Shown piece after piece: positions 33,703 through 42,850 of a DNA stretch of 64,000 nucleotides (position 1 is the first letter of the stretch; every line of letters begins with the position of its first letter). The stretch lies in contig NZ_FQWF01000001.1 of assembly GCF_900129585.1 (NCBI RefSeq), positions 431,864 through 495,863 on the forward strand, in the 5' to 3' direction. This DNA comes from Flavobacterium micromati. GTDB lineage: Bacteria; Bacteroidota; Bacteroidia; Flavobacteriales; Flavobacteriaceae. Both the position numbers and the translations under genes were made by a program. The notes under the pieces are model-generated. The model worked only from the letters and a program-made list of their open reading frames with translations, made no database searches and had not been told where the DNA came from.

Positions 33703-34057
33703 ACTCTATAACTTCTCTTTCAAGAAAATAATTCACAATTGCCTCTTTCATTAAAACCGACTGTTCGCCAGCTTTGAGTGGAGGTAACTCTTCTTTGACT
33801 TTATAGTGTGGCCAACCTTCCTCATCAAAAAATTCAAATTCATAGAAACCGTACGGCTCTAATAATCTGCAAATCGCAATGTGCATCAGGTTTAATTTTT
33901 CGTCTTTTTTGTATTCATTGTGTACTTTACCGAGTTCTTGTACGCCAATTAAATAAATAATGGCATCTAAATCTAAATCCTCACCTTGTGAAAATTGATT
34001 GGAAAGTATATTAACAAGCTGTTCCCAGCGTTCTTTGAGTTGTGTGTCTCTTGACAT
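33701..34057 (-). CDS. Conserved hypothetical protein of Bacteroidota
   Basis: This 118-aa acidic, helical, cytosolic protein starts MSRDTQLKERWEQLVNILSN and contains IIYLIGVQELGKVHNEYKKD and EFEFFDEEGWPHYK. The strong conservation I remember among Bacteroidota suggests a real gene. No catalytic motif or known domain is recognised. The last codons fall in a heptamer repeat. It is divergent from cvpA. Confidence 0.75.
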   Translation of the reverse strand: MSRDTQLKERWEQLVNILSNQFSQGEDLDLDAIIYLIGVQELGKVHNEYKKDEKLNLMHIAICRLLEPYGFYEFEFFDEEGWPHYKVKEELPPLKAGEQSVLMKEAIVNYFLEREVIE

Positions 34058-34150
34058 ATTGATTTATGATTGTAAATTAACGATTTCTGAATTTAGATCT
34101 CAAAAATTATATAATTATTTAGGCAAATATAAGAACTTGAAATTTGGCAA

Positions 34151-34178
34151 TTGATGTGCAACAATTCTTTTATATTTG
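34151..34178 (+). promoter_or_regulatory. Promoter of the cvpA-like gene
   Basis: TTG at 34151-34153, a 17-nt spacer and TATATTTG at 34171-34178 fit the flavobacterial consensus. Its position supports translation from 34205 and not from an upstream TTG. Confidence 0.7.
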
Positions 34179-34204
34179 CGCTCTCTATTTTACATACAAA
34201 TACA

Positions 34205-34711
34205 ATGGGATTTCTTGATATTATTTTATGCGCTTTACTAGTTTTTGCTTTTTATAAAGGAGTTATTAATGGACTTTTTATAGAGCTAGCTTCATTAGTT
34301 TCATTGATTTTGGGAATTTATTTTGCAATAAAATTCTCTTCATTCATCAAAGAGATTTTAATGGGAATTGTAAAGTGGAACCCTAATACTATTCTAGTTG
34401 TTGCCTTCGCATTAACATTTATTGTTGTTGTTATTGCCATAAATCTGCTAGGTAAATTTTTAACTGGCATCGCCAATCTTGCTTTTTTAGGCTGGTTAAA
34501 TAAAATAGGTGGTGGTTTCTTTCGAGTTTTAAAAACAGTGTTGATCGTGAGTGTTGTGTTTTCTGTTTTTGAAAAGATAAATTATAATAATTTTCTAGCT
34601 AAAAAGGAAACACTTGATAATTCTATATTTTACAATCCTATTCAAAAAATAGCTGGATATGTTTTTCCATCGATTAAGAAAGGGTACGAGGAGATGAAGA
34701 AGAAAGCTTAG
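34205..34711 (+). CDS. CvpA family membrane protein
   Basis: The 168-aa inner-membrane protein starts MGFLDIILCALLVFAFYKGV and has four hydrophobic segments (about 3-20, 27-45, 60-85, 100-120), with the conserved FYKGVINGLFIELASLV typical of CvpA. Family members are linked to colicin V production, bile or stress tolerance, and biofilm. The start is fixed by the promoter at 34151-34178. It is convergent with batE. Confidence 0.88.
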   Translation: MGFLDIILCALLVFAFYKGVINGLFIELASLVSLILGIYFAIKFSSFIKEILMGIVKWNPNTILVVAFALTFIVVVIAINLLGKFLTGIANLAFLGWLNKIGGGFFRVLKTVLIVSVVFSVFEKINYNNFLAKKETLDNSIFYNPIQKIAGYVFPSIKKGYEEMKKKA

Positions 34712-34806
34712 GAAATAAAGTTTTCTTAATTAAGGTTTTCTTTTTATAAACATTAAAATTTCCAGCCTTTGAAAGGATAGAAGCTTTAAAAGTAAATTTA
34801 TAATTT

Positions 34807-35550
34807 TTACTTCACCTCCCTAATCGCGGTACTTTCAATCCAACCCTCCATTCCATCGGTAAGCTGAACTTTTTTCCATTTTCCAATGATTTCCTTTACA
34901 TAAACTTTTGTGCCTTCATGAAGTAATAAAAGTGGTTTACCGCCATCTCGCGGTTCGCTTTTAAGATTAGCCATTTCGGCAAAAATGATGGCCGGTTTCT
35001 CGGTGTCGAAATACTTTTTTTCAAAAATAGCAGATGATACCGTCATCAACATTATAATAACGGAGATAAACATTCCTACAAAGAACATTCTTTTCCAAAC
35101 CGTAATTTGCGAAAAATAATAGCCAATAAATAATAATAAAAATAACGATGCTAGTCCAACAGTAAACCAGCCCCAAATGTTGTAGTGATAAATTCCAGTA
35201 AAATCACGCACTAATTTTGCAAAACCTACTTTTGGAATTACTTTAATCTCATCAATGGTTCTTTTATTGGCAAATTTTAAATTATTTAAACTTTCATTAT
35301 CTTTAGGATTTAGCACTAGTGCTTTTTCATAATAATAAATCGATGGCGCTACTTTATTGAGTTTATAATAAGCGTTTCCTAAATTAAAATACATTTCTGA
35401 TGAATGTTGATTGTTCTGCAGCACACTGTTATAAGCTTCAACTGCTTCAGAATACTTTCCTTTTTCGTAAAGTGCATTCCCTTTTTCAAAGCCATTTTGG
35501 GCAAAGAAAATTTGGGTAGAAAATAAAAATATGCATAGTATGTTTTTCAT
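34807..35550 (-). CDS. batE: BatE: TPR and SH3-like membrane protein
   Basis: This 247-aa last gene of the Bat operon has a signal peptide (MKNILCIFLFSTQIFFAQ), two to three TPRs (residues 20-90, e.g. SSEMYFNLGNAYYKLNKVAPS), two membrane helices (about 125-143 and 155-172) and a C-terminal SH3b-like domain (LKSEPRDGGKPLLLLHEGTK, WIESTAI). In Bacteroidota, Bat proteins form an envelope complex tied to oxygen or stress tolerance; the molecular task is unclear. Confidence 0.88.
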   Translation of the reverse strand: MKNILCIFLFSTQIFFAQNGFEKGNALYEKGKYSEAVEAYNSVLQNNQHSSEMYFNLGNAYYKLNKVAPSIYYYEKALVLNPKDNESLNNLKFANKRTIDEIKVIPKVGFAKLVRDFTGIYHYNIWGWFTVGLASLFLLLFIGYYFSQITVWKRMFFVGMFISVIIMLMTVSSAIFEKKYFDTEKPAIIFAEMANLKSEPRDGGKPLLLLHEGTKVYVKEIIGKWKKVQLTDGMEGWIESTAIREVK

Positions 35551-35677
35551 TTCAATTTATTTTGCTAGAAAGACACAAAGTCTTTAAGTTTTACAGTATT
35601 AAATCCTAAAAATAATTTGCACTAACTTTAATTTTACCTTTAGATATTTGTTTCTTCGCGTCTTTGTAATTAGCTGG

Positions 35678-37420
35678 CTAAATTTGCTTTTCCAACTCTG
35701 AGATTATCAAAACTGCCTTGTCAAAATCCTGTTGTATCGCTACGCTAGATGATGGTGCATAGCGTGCAATTTCGCAGTTTTCAGTAAGTGCTATAAATTC
35801 ATTTACAGCCTCTTGATTTGCATTCCTTGACAGCAATAATTCCTGAATATTCTCCTTACTCATTTCCGAAGTTTCGATACGCAATTTAGCTTTTAAAAAA
35901 TTGTGCATCGCTTTCTCGAGAGCAATATAAAAAAGTTCTTTGTTCTTAATTTGTTTCTTCGCTTCTGACAGGTATTTTTTAGCTAATCGATTGTTCATCC
36001 TAATTCGGTTTCCTGAAATATCACCTGCTGCAGTTTCTCTTTTCTTTTTGAAGATCACAATTAACGGTAACAGCAAAAATGGAGCAAAAAGTAAAGCGTA
36101 AAATAAATTAGAACCTAAAAATTCATTCTTGTTTATTTCAACAAGTTCCGTTTTTAATTTTATGGGCTTAAATTTTTCGACATTGACAATTTTATTTCTG
36201 TTTGCTTCTGTTTCAGTTGAATCTACCGGCGTTGCGCCCTCAAGAACATTCACCATAATCTCTGGCGAAGTAATGGTTTTATAGGATTTAGAATTCAAAT
36301 CAAAATAAGAAAACTGCATTGGTTTAACTGGATAATTCCCTTTGTATTGCGGAATTATTGTGTAACTGTCAGATGATTTTCCAACCATTCCCGAAAGCGG
36401 CGTACTAATATTCTCGCTATGAACCGCGTCATACATTTCTAAAGCATTTGGCACTACCGGCTTTGGTAAACTAAATAATTTTAAATTCCCTTTTCCAGTT
36501 ACACTAACCACTAAATCAAGACTTTCTCCATTTTTTAAATTATTTTTAGATGGTGTTACTTTAAAATCAAAGTTTCCTACTGCACCGCTAAAATTATCTG
36601 GTTTCCCTGCCTCAGGTAATGCTTTCACAGAAATAGTTTTGCTGCCCGCAGAAACCCTTCTGCTAGTTTCTTCTAGAACCATTCTACCAAAAGCATCTCT
36701 CTGGTTTGTTGGTAATTGTACATCAATTTCTAAAGATAAGGGCTCAATTTTGAGTTTTCCTGACTTTTGCGGATAAAGCACTACTTTTTTCAGGATTACA
36801 TATCGGTAGTTTTGTCCTTTAAATAACCCTTGTTCAGCAACTAATTGTTTGATTTCTATATTTTGACTCCAAAAATCATTGTATTTTGGCTTACCTAAAT
36901 CTCTAAAATTAGCAATTCCAATATTAGCAAAGTAAAGCTTGTAAACAATAGTTGTGGGCTCGTTAACATACGGACTGTCTTTAGAAACCTCAGCGATGAG
37001 ATATAAATTCTCATCATCGGCAATTTGTGTATCACCTGGTTCTCTTGGCTGTTCTTGAGGTGCGGTAACTACGATTTTAATTGGATCAGTTTTATAAATT
37101 TGTCCATTATAATCTATAGAAGCCGACTTAATGACAAATGTCCCTCTTTGATTGGGTGTTAGAAAGTACGAATATGCTTTTTCAAAAGAACTCCTTCCAT
37201 TTATCCAAGACTGACTTATTTGCTGACTTGGTCCAGCAATAATTCTAAACCCATCAAATGAAGGTTGAACAAAATGATCTCCATCCACATTCATCATAAA
37301 GTCCACACGAAGTCTTTCATTTAATCCCAGCGTAGTTTTACTTACTCGAGCTTCAAATTGGACTTGCGCAATGATTGTGCTGCACAGCAAGAAGAATATC
37401 GCTACTAAAAATTTTTTCAT
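35678..37420 (-). CDS. batD: BatD: oxygen-tolerance membrane protein
   Basis: From ATG 37420 the protein has 580 aa with a signal peptide (MKKFLVAIFFLLCSTIIAQ); the longer frame from 37447 overlaps batC. The large exported part (20-430) consists of immunoglobulin-like BatD repeats (GLNERLRVDFMMNVDGDHF, FDFKVTPSKNNLKNGESLDL). One membrane helix (about 437-455, ALLFAPFLLLPLIVIF) is followed by a cytosolic helical tail. It lies 20 bp after batC in the same operon. Confidence 0.9.
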   Translation of the reverse strand: MKKFLVAIFFLLCSTIIAQVQFEARVSKTTLGLNERLRVDFMMNVDGDHFVQPSFDGFRIIAGPSQQISQSWINGRSSFEKAYSYFLTPNQRGTFVIKSASIDYNGQIYKTDPIKIVVTAPQEQPREPGDTQIADDENLYLIAEVSKDSPYVNEPTTIVYKLYFANIGIANFRDLGKPKYNDFWSQNIEIKQLVAEQGLFKGQNYRYVILKKVVLYPQKSGKLKIEPLSLEIDVQLPTNQRDAFGRMVLEETSRRVSAGSKTISVKALPEAGKPDNFSGAVGNFDFKVTPSKNNLKNGESLDLVVSVTGKGNLKLFSLPKPVVPNALEMYDAVHSENISTPLSGMVGKSSDSYTIIPQYKGNYPVKPMQFSYFDLNSKSYKTITSPEIMVNVLEGATPVDSTETEANRNKIVNVEKFKPIKLKTELVEINKNEFLGSNLFYALLFAPFLLLPLIVIFKKKRETAAGDISGNRIRMNNRLAKKYLSEAKKQIKNKELFYIALEKAMHNFLKAKLRIETSEMSKENIQELLLSRNANQEAVNEFIALTENCEIARYAPSSSVAIQQDFDKAVLIISELEKQI

Positions 37421-37440
37421 TTTAAAAGTATCGGATTGCA

Positions 37441-38187
37441 TTACCAATCCTTTTCTGTTTTAACTGGTTTTCCTTTAACTTTTTGAGCGTTCACTTTATT
37501 TTGAACCTTCTTTTCCTCTTTATTAACCGCATTTAAAAGATTTTCTAACCTTTCCTTAGAAAGACCTCCTGGAATAGGTTTTGGTTCGCCATTTTCCTCT
37601 TCTTTAGGATCTTTTTTCTGTTTGTCTTGATCGCCTTTATCGTCCTTTTTATCTTTTTCCTTATCGTCTTTTTTATCTTTTTCGCCGTCTTTTTTATCTT
37701 CTTGTTTGTCTTTATCTTTCTTTTCGTCTTTTTTCTTATCATCCTTCGGCGGATTATCTTTTAGCATTTTTTTGGCCAAAGCATAATTATAACGCGATTC
37801 TTCATCGGTAGGATCATTTCTCAATGCATTTTTATAAGCTTCAACTGCTTGAGAATAATCTTTCTCGTTCATAAATACATTCCCTAAATTATGAAAGGCG
37901 CGGTGTTTTTCAACTCTCGATTTTGAACTTTTTATTGCTTTCGCGTAAGCGAATTTGGCCTCTGAAGATTGCTTTTGTTTATAAATTGCATTTCCTAAAT
38001 TATAAACTGCACTTGATTTATTAGGAAACTTTGAATTTGAAATTCTATAATCCGCTTCTGCTTCTGCATATTTATTTTCAGCATATTCCTTGTTTGCTTT
38101 AGGCAAAATTCTATCTTTTTGTTGTGCATAGCTTGCTAAGCCACAAAGCAGGAAAAGAACATAATATATTTTATAAACTATTTTCAT
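37441..38187 (-). CDS. batC: BatC: TPR protein with lysine/aspartate-rich linker
   Basis: The ATG at 38187 gives 248 aa with a signal peptide (MKIVYKIYYVLFLLCGLASYAQ). Three TPRs (about 40-140; SAVYNLGNAIYKQKQSSEAK, RAFHNLGNVFMNEKDYSQAV) are followed by an extremely charged, low-complexity segment of K, D and E (about 142-200) and a conserved GGLSKERLENLLNAV helix. The charged stretch produces spurious Lys-rich reading frames. Partner of BatB and BatD in the periplasm. Confidence 0.9.
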   Translation of the reverse strand: MKIVYKIYYVLFLLCGLASYAQQKDRILPKANKEYAENKYAEAEADYRISNSKFPNKSSAVYNLGNAIYKQKQSSEAKFAYAKAIKSSKSRVEKHRAFHNLGNVFMNEKDYSQAVEAYKNALRNDPTDEESRYNYALAKKMLKDNPPKDDKKKDEKKDKDKQEDKKDGEKDKKDDKEKDKKDDKGDQDKQKKDPKEEENGEPKPIPGGLSKERLENLLNAVNKEEKKVQNKVNAQKVKGKPVKTEKDW

Positions 38188-38226
38188 TTTATAGTATTGA
38201 TATTTAAATTTCTGCACCATTAGGGA

Positions 38227-39261
38227 TTATGAGGCTTCGTTAAATAAATCTAATTTTTTAACCCAATTTGTTTTTCTTTCTAATAGAAAAACATCTGCAA
38301 ATAACAATAGGAAAGCAAACCCTAAAAACCATTGAAATTGAGATTGATAATCAGCCATTTCCGTTGATTCAAATTCTGTTTTTTGAATCTTGTCTAATGT
38401 TCCTTTGATGTATTCAACTACTTCCTTAGTATTATTACCGTTGACATATCCACCCTTCGTTGCTTTTGCGATCGCATCTAAACTGGCTTTATTCAATTTG
38501 GTCACAACAACCTCATTATTATTATCTTTTTGATAGCTTTCCACAATTCCGTTTCTTTTTAATGGGATTGTCGCTCCTTTTTCGGTGCCTATTCCAACAG
38601 TAATAATTTTCATTCCCGCTTTATTGGCTTCTTCGGCCATGCTTTCTGCACCTTCAGAATGATCTTCACCATCAGAAATTAAAATCAATAATTTGCTGGT
38701 TTTACTTTTATCATCAAAATACGTTAACGATAATTTTATGGCTTCATCAAGTGAAGTTCCCTGCGAAGAAACCATTTCAGTGTTCATACTTTGTAAGAAC
38801 ATTCTAGCCACACCATAATCAGTGGTTATAGGCAACACTGGAAAAGCACTTCCTGCATAAGCAACAATTCCTATTCTGTCATTTCCTAATTGCTTTATGA
38901 TTTGCGAAACAAGTTGCTTGCTTTTATCAAGTCTATTAGGCGCTACATCTTCGGCAAGCATACTTTTAGAAACGTCCATTGCAAAAACAATGTCGATTCC
39001 CTCACGCTTGACTGTTTCCATTTTGGTTCCTATTTTTGGGTTTACCAATGCAAAAATAAGTCCAAGAAAGGCCAGAAGTAATACGATTAATTTTAAAACA
39101 GGTTTGAAAACTGAGCTCTCAGGACTCAATTTTTTCACCATTTCTAAATCGCCAAACTCCTGTTGCTTTTTTCTTTTCCAATATAAATTAGCCAAAAACA
39201 CCAACACTATTAGCGGCAGTAGTATCAGCAGATATAAATATTTTTTTTCGTCTAATTCCAT
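38227..39261 (-). CDS. batB: BatB: von Willebrand factor A membrane protein
   Basis: The start at 39261 (MELDEKKYLYLLILLPLIVL) is chosen because the longer frame runs into a heptamer array. The 344-aa protein has an N-terminal helix, a second at about 56-73, the VWA domain with MIDAS DVSKS (96-100) and the later TDY...SDGEDHSEG, and a C-terminal helix (about 314-330). It closely parallels batA. It is spaced 39 bp from batC. Confidence 0.93.
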   Translation of the reverse strand: MELDEKKYLYLLILLPLIVLVFLANLYWKRKKQQEFGDLEMVKKLSPESSVFKPVLKLIVLLLAFLGLIFALVNPKIGTKMETVKREGIDIVFAMDVSKSMLAEDVAPNRLDKSKQLVSQIIKQLGNDRIGIVAYAGSAFPVLPITTDYGVARMFLQSMNTEMVSSQGTSLDEAIKLSLTYFDDKSKTSKLLILISDGEDHSEGAESMAEEANKAGMKIITVGIGTEKGATIPLKRNGIVESYQKDNNNEVVVTKLNKASLDAIAKATKGGYVNGNNTKEVVEYIKGTLDKIQKTEFESTEMADYQSQFQWFLGFAFLLLFADVFLLERKTNWVKKLDLFNEAS

Positions 39262-39266
39262 ATATT

Positions 39267-39467
39267 TTTTAAATTCCAAATACCAATTTCCAAATACCAA
39301 ATCCTAAAATCCAAATCTCAAATCCCAAATTCCATATTCCAAATTCCAAATCCCAAATCTCAAATCCCAAATTCCAAATCTCAAAATAACAAATCCTAAA
39401 ATCCAAATCTCAAATCCCAAATTCCAAATTCCAAATTCCAAATTCTAAATTCTAAAATTCCAATTCT
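39267..39467 (-). repeat. 200-bp heptamer array (AAATCCC type) between batA and batB
   Basis: About 28 consecutive units of AAATTCC, AAATCCC, AAATCTC or AAATCCT, with a strict 7-nt period broken only at AAAATAAC and AAAATCC, fill the intercistronic gap. No inverted partner is present here. Nothing similar separates the other bat genes. Confidence 0.9.
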
Positions 39468-39479
39468 TTTTGTTCGGCT

Positions 39480-40481
39480 TTAAATAAAACTCTTAAAAAC
39501 TGTGTTTCTCAATCCTATTTCTGATAATAGTAGAAAGCCTGCAAGCCAAATAAACGGTCTAAATTTCTCATCGTAATCGTAGAATTTTAATTCTTCAATT
39601 TCCGTTGTCTCTAGTTTGTTTATCGATGCATATATTTCGGCTAACTTATTATTACTTGTAGCTCTAAAATACTTTCCATCAGTTGCTCTAGCTATATTTC
39701 TCATCAATTGTTCATCAATTTCTACTTTCATCATTTGGAACAGTAATTTCCCTTGAGGTGAAATAGCATAAGGAGACATGGCCATTCCGTTTGATCCAAT
39801 TCCTACAGTATATACTTTAATACCATATTGCTTTGCAATGTTTGATGCTGTTTCGGGTTCAATAAACCCTGCATTATTAACTCCATCAGTCAACAAGATT
39901 ATAACTTTACTTTTTGCTTTACTGTCTTTTAATCGGTTTACAGCGGTGGCTAATCCCATTCCTATTCCCGTTCCATCTTGTAAAACATTATCATATTTTA
40001 TGCTTTTTATCGCCTCTAGTATAATAGGTTTATCGCTGGTCACCGGCGTTTTTGTATACGCCTCAGATGCGTAAACAACTAGTCCTATTCTATCATTGGG
40101 TCTTTCTTTTACAAAGTCAGCTGCTACCAGCTTAAGTGCTTCCATTCTATTAGGTTTCAAATCCTTTGCTAACATACTTCCTGAAACGTCAATTGCCATG
40201 ACAATATCAATCCCTTTAGTGGTTTTAGTTTTATTACTCACATCAACCGTTCTTGGTCTCGCCATTGCAATAATTAACGAGCACAGCGCTAATATTCGTA
40301 AAACATTTAAAATAGGTTTTAATTTCGTCAAATACGATTCTGTTCCTTTGAATCCTGATAAAGAACTCAGTTTTAAAGTGGCCGACTGCTGGTTTTTTTT
40401 CCAATATATCCAAACAATTGCAATTGGAATTAACAGAAACAACCAAAAAAATTCTGGGTTTAAAAAAGTGATTTTGTCCAT
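39480..40481 (-). CDS. batA: BatA: von Willebrand factor A membrane protein
   Basis: The 333-aa protein has an N-terminal helix (FFWLFLLIPIAIVWIYW), a second helix (about 60-74), the VWA domain with complete MIDAS DVSGS (98-102) and LLTDGVNNAGFIEPE, and a C-terminal helix. Metal-dependent VWA domains bind protein partners; BatA and BatB probably pair. The start overlaps the upstream stop by one base (TAATG), showing translational coupling. Confidence 0.94.
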   Translation of the reverse strand: MDKITFLNPEFFWLFLLIPIAIVWIYWKKNQQSATLKLSSLSGFKGTESYLTKLKPILNVLRILALCSLIIAMARPRTVDVSNKTKTTKGIDIVMAIDVSGSMLAKDLKPNRMEALKLVAADFVKERPNDRIGLVVYASEAYTKTPVTSDKPIILEAIKSIKYDNVLQDGTGIGMGLATAVNRLKDSKAKSKVIILLTDGVNNAGFIEPETASNIAKQYGIKVYTVGIGSNGMAMSPYAISPQGKLLFQMMKVEIDEQLMRNIARATDGKYFRATSNNKLAEIYASINKLETTEIEELKFYDYDEKFRPFIWLAGFLLLSEIGLRNTVFKSFI

Positions 40482-42112
40482 TATTTACCTGCTTGTTTTA
40501 ATTCAACTGAGTTTAAAACTCGTTCTGATATTTCATTGCCATATTTATCTCCTTCTTGATGGAATAACAAAATTTGCTGTAATCCTCCTTCTTGGCTAAA
40601 CAATAATGCTTCATAATACATTTTTGTACTTGACTTAGTCAAATCATCCATTTGAGAAAAAGTTCCATACGCTTTGATACCTTTAACGCCTTCTTTTGTT
40701 TCAAATTCTTCTTGTTTCACAATCATATTTTGAGCGCCTTGTACTTCTAGTGATTGTAAAATACCATCCATAGATTTTGCTAGATCGATTTGAGTTTCTT
40801 GTTTAAATTTTAGAGTAGAAATCATCAAATAAAACTGATCTAAAACACTTCCATAAGCAAAGGATTGCATCTCTTTAATTAATGCCATTCCGTCTTTGGG
40901 CAAGGTTTTAGTCAAGTCCACTCTCTTCAATACTTTTGGCGTTTCTATGATTATGCCAGGATTTCCATATTCACTTTTTATCCATTCGCCTTCCAATAAT
41001 TCTTTAGTAGGATGACCTAATATATTATCTTTTACATAGTCAAATCCTTTAGTAATAATAAAAAAGGAGGTGGTTGCAAACAACAAGAACGCAACGGATG
41101 CTATTGCTGTGACAATTCGTTTCTTCCTTTGTTTTTTTAATTGAATTTTAATTTGCTTTTGTCTTTGCGCTTCATTGAGCAATAAATCTTCTTCAACTTC
41201 TACTTCTGCTGGTATTGAATTATCTAATGTTAAAATTACCTTTTGAATTTTATTTCGATCATCGGTAATTTCAAAATCTAGTGGCTTTGATTTAGCAAAT
41301 TTCACTAAATCGGCTTGCTTTAATACGCGCTCTAAATTTTCAATAATTTCCTTAGAAAGCGTCATCTTCTTTTTAACAGAAGCGGCTCTAAGCCCAGCAA
41401 TTAATTCCGATGTTGTACTTTCCATTGCGGGAATTTCAATCGCTTCTTCAATATAATTTCTAGCAATATCTGTTAACTCACTATAATATGCTTTAACCTC
41501 TCCTTTTTGCCACAATTCTTTTTTCTCTAATGTATCTAGCAAAGTTGTTGCTTTTTCTATAGGAGTTTTCAATATTTCAGCTTGTAGTTTTTTTTCTTGA
41601 CGTTTTTTAATGAACCAGTATATAAATGCGCCAATACCAATTATCAAAGCGATTACTAAAAGGTATTTCCACCAGTTCCCAATTGAATTTTCCGCTGCAG
41701 CGATATCCTTAATATCGTACATTTTTTGCTTTAAAGTATCGACTTGAACACTAGCAACCTCAACTAATAGCGAATCAGTCATAAACGGTTTGCTATTGAT
41801 AAAAATCTTAATACTTGGCACAACGTAACGACCAGAATCAAATTGAGTTAGTCCATATTTTTTTATCAACTCATATTGACCGTCCATTTTAACAGTATCA
41901 ACTGGATAGGATTGAATTACTTCTAAAGCTCCAAAGTTTTTTAAATTTGGAAAAACAACTTTTGAAGAAGTGTTGACAGTTGCTTTTATCGATAGTTTGA
42001 ATTCGGCACCAATTTTATTTTTAAGGGTGTCTATACTTGTAGTCAATTGCTTTTGTTGTGCAAAAACAGCGGTAGAAATCAGTAGAATTAGTAGGTATAA
42101 ATGTTTTTTCAT
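40481..42112 (-). CDS. Bat-operon membrane protein (BatD-related / DUF4381-like)
   Basis: The 543-aa protein has a signal peptide (MKKHLYLLILLISTAVFAQ), an exported BatD-like beta domain (25-140; QFDSGRYVVPSIKIFI), a membrane helix (about 150-166, YLLVIALIIGIGAFIYWFI), a cytosolic helical domain (180-330) with ARNYIEEAIEIPAMESTTSEL that recalls DUF4381, a second helix (about 333-352) and a C-terminal extension to 543. The position between DUF58/moxR and batA is constant in Bacteroidota bat operons. Function unknown. Confidence 0.8.
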   Translation of the reverse strand: MKKHLYLLILLISTAVFAQQKQLTTSIDTLKNKIGAEFKLSIKATVNTSSKVVFPNLKNFGALEVIQSYPVDTVKMDGQYELIKKYGLTQFDSGRYVVPSIKIFINSKPFMTDSLLVEVASVQVDTLKQKMYDIKDIAAAENSIGNWWKYLLVIALIIGIGAFIYWFIKKRQEKKLQAEILKTPIEKATTLLDTLEKKELWQKGEVKAYYSELTDIARNYIEEAIEIPAMESTTSELIAGLRAASVKKKMTLSKEIIENLERVLKQADLVKFAKSKPLDFEITDDRNKIQKVILTLDNSIPAEVEVEEDLLLNEAQRQKQIKIQLKKQRKKRIVTAIASVAFLLFATTSFFIITKGFDYVKDNILGHPTKELLEGEWIKSEYGNPGIIIETPKVLKRVDLTKTLPKDGMALIKEMQSFAYGSVLDQFYLMISTLKFKQETQIDLAKSMDGILQSLEVQGAQNMIVKQEEFETKEGVKGIKAYGTFSQMDDLTKSSTKMYYEALLFSQEGGLQQILLFHQEGDKYGNEISERVLNSVELKQAGK

Positions 42113-42128
42113 GTTGTACTATTGCAAC

Positions 42129-42297
42129 CTTTTTATTTTTGATTGTCGATTAACGATTTTTGATTTTTGATTTAGGTTGAATTAAACAACTTTTGATTTT
42201 AGATTAACGATTTTTGATTTAGGTTAAATTAATTAACTTTAGATTTTAGATTTAGATTAACGTCCGGTTAGCTATCGGGATTGAATTTAGATTTTTT
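42129..42297 (-). repeat. Heptamer array (GATTTTT / GATTTAG type), one side of the inserted gene
   Basis: Units such as GATTTTTGATTTTTGATTT, TTTTGATTTTAGATTAACG and TTTAGATTTTAGATTTAG repeat over about 170 bp. The segment AGATTAACGATTTTTGATTT recurs inverted at 42783-42803. One stretch (42262-42280) breaks the pattern. Confidence 0.75.
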
Positions 42298-42324
42298 TAG
42301 AACTTGCCATTAATCATATCTAAA

Positions 42325-42684
42325 CTATTTCAAATTTGTTTTAGCTGTTTTAATACTTGCAACGAAAATGGAAATTAGCTCATTAGCTTCCACTTTTGCG
42401 ATTAATAAACTATTTAAATCTGACATTAAATTTGATTTCTCAATAATTTTTAAACAAACAAAAGTTTCTCTAAGCTCCTTCAAACAAATTCCCATTTTGT
42501 GAATAAAATCTTTATTACTCTCTGCGCTTTGAGCTTCTCCATAATTTAAAGCGGGTGAAGTTCCAGACCTAATAATTTGACCGGCAAGATGACTTCCAGC
42601 ATAATTTTTTTCAAATTTGCTAGCGGCTATTATTATCATCGCAGCAAAATCTATCAATCTGTTTTCTAATTCTTGCTTATTCAT
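42325..42684 (-). CDS. Four-helix-bundle protein (S23/Avd-like), intact
   Basis: This 119-aa member of the 23S-rRNA-intervening-sequence protein family has four predicted helices: MNKQELENRLIDFAAMIIIA, HLAGQIIRSGTSPALNYGEA, HKMGICLKELRETFVCLKI and SLLIAKVEANELISIFVAS. Relatives include Avd of diversity-generating retroelements, which binds nucleic acid and the reverse transcriptase; no reverse transcriptase or template repeat is seen here. It lies inside the bat operon between the DUF58 and BatD-related genes, in the same direction, and between inverted heptamer arrays, so it looks inserted. Confidence 0.88.
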   Translation of the reverse strand: MNKQELENRLIDFAAMIIIAASKFEKNYAGSHLAGQIIRSGTSPALNYGEAQSAESNKDFIHKMGICLKELRETFVCLKIIEKSNLMSDLNSLLIAKVEANELISIFVASIKTAKTNLK

Positions 42685-42717
42685 TTATTTATCTTTCAGT
42701 TTCTAAGATTAAATTAG

Positions 42718-42850
42718 AAATCGATTATCCATTAATACTAAATCACCAATCAAATTTTAATTCTATTTATTTAATCCAACTCCATCTAAAATCAAAAATC
42801 GTTAATCTTCAATCAGCAATCAAAACTTGTTATTCTAAGACCAAAAATCT
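42718..42850 (-). repeat. Heptamer array, other side of the inserted four-helix-bundle gene
   Basis: Units AAAATCAAAAATCGTTAATC and CAATCAGCAATCAAAACTTG are reverse complements of the array at 42129-42297. The array runs up to the DUF58 stop codon; 42718-42780 is looser (AATCACCAATCAAATTTTAA). Confidence 0.7.

Noticed and set aside
37545..37742. Lys-rich minus-strand ORF inside batC
   Set aside because: It is a shifted reading of the K/D/E low-complexity segment of BatC.
42325..42684. Diversity-generating retroelement (Avd accessory gene)
   Set aside because: The protein is Avd-like, but no reverse transcriptase, template repeat or variable repeat was found nearby.
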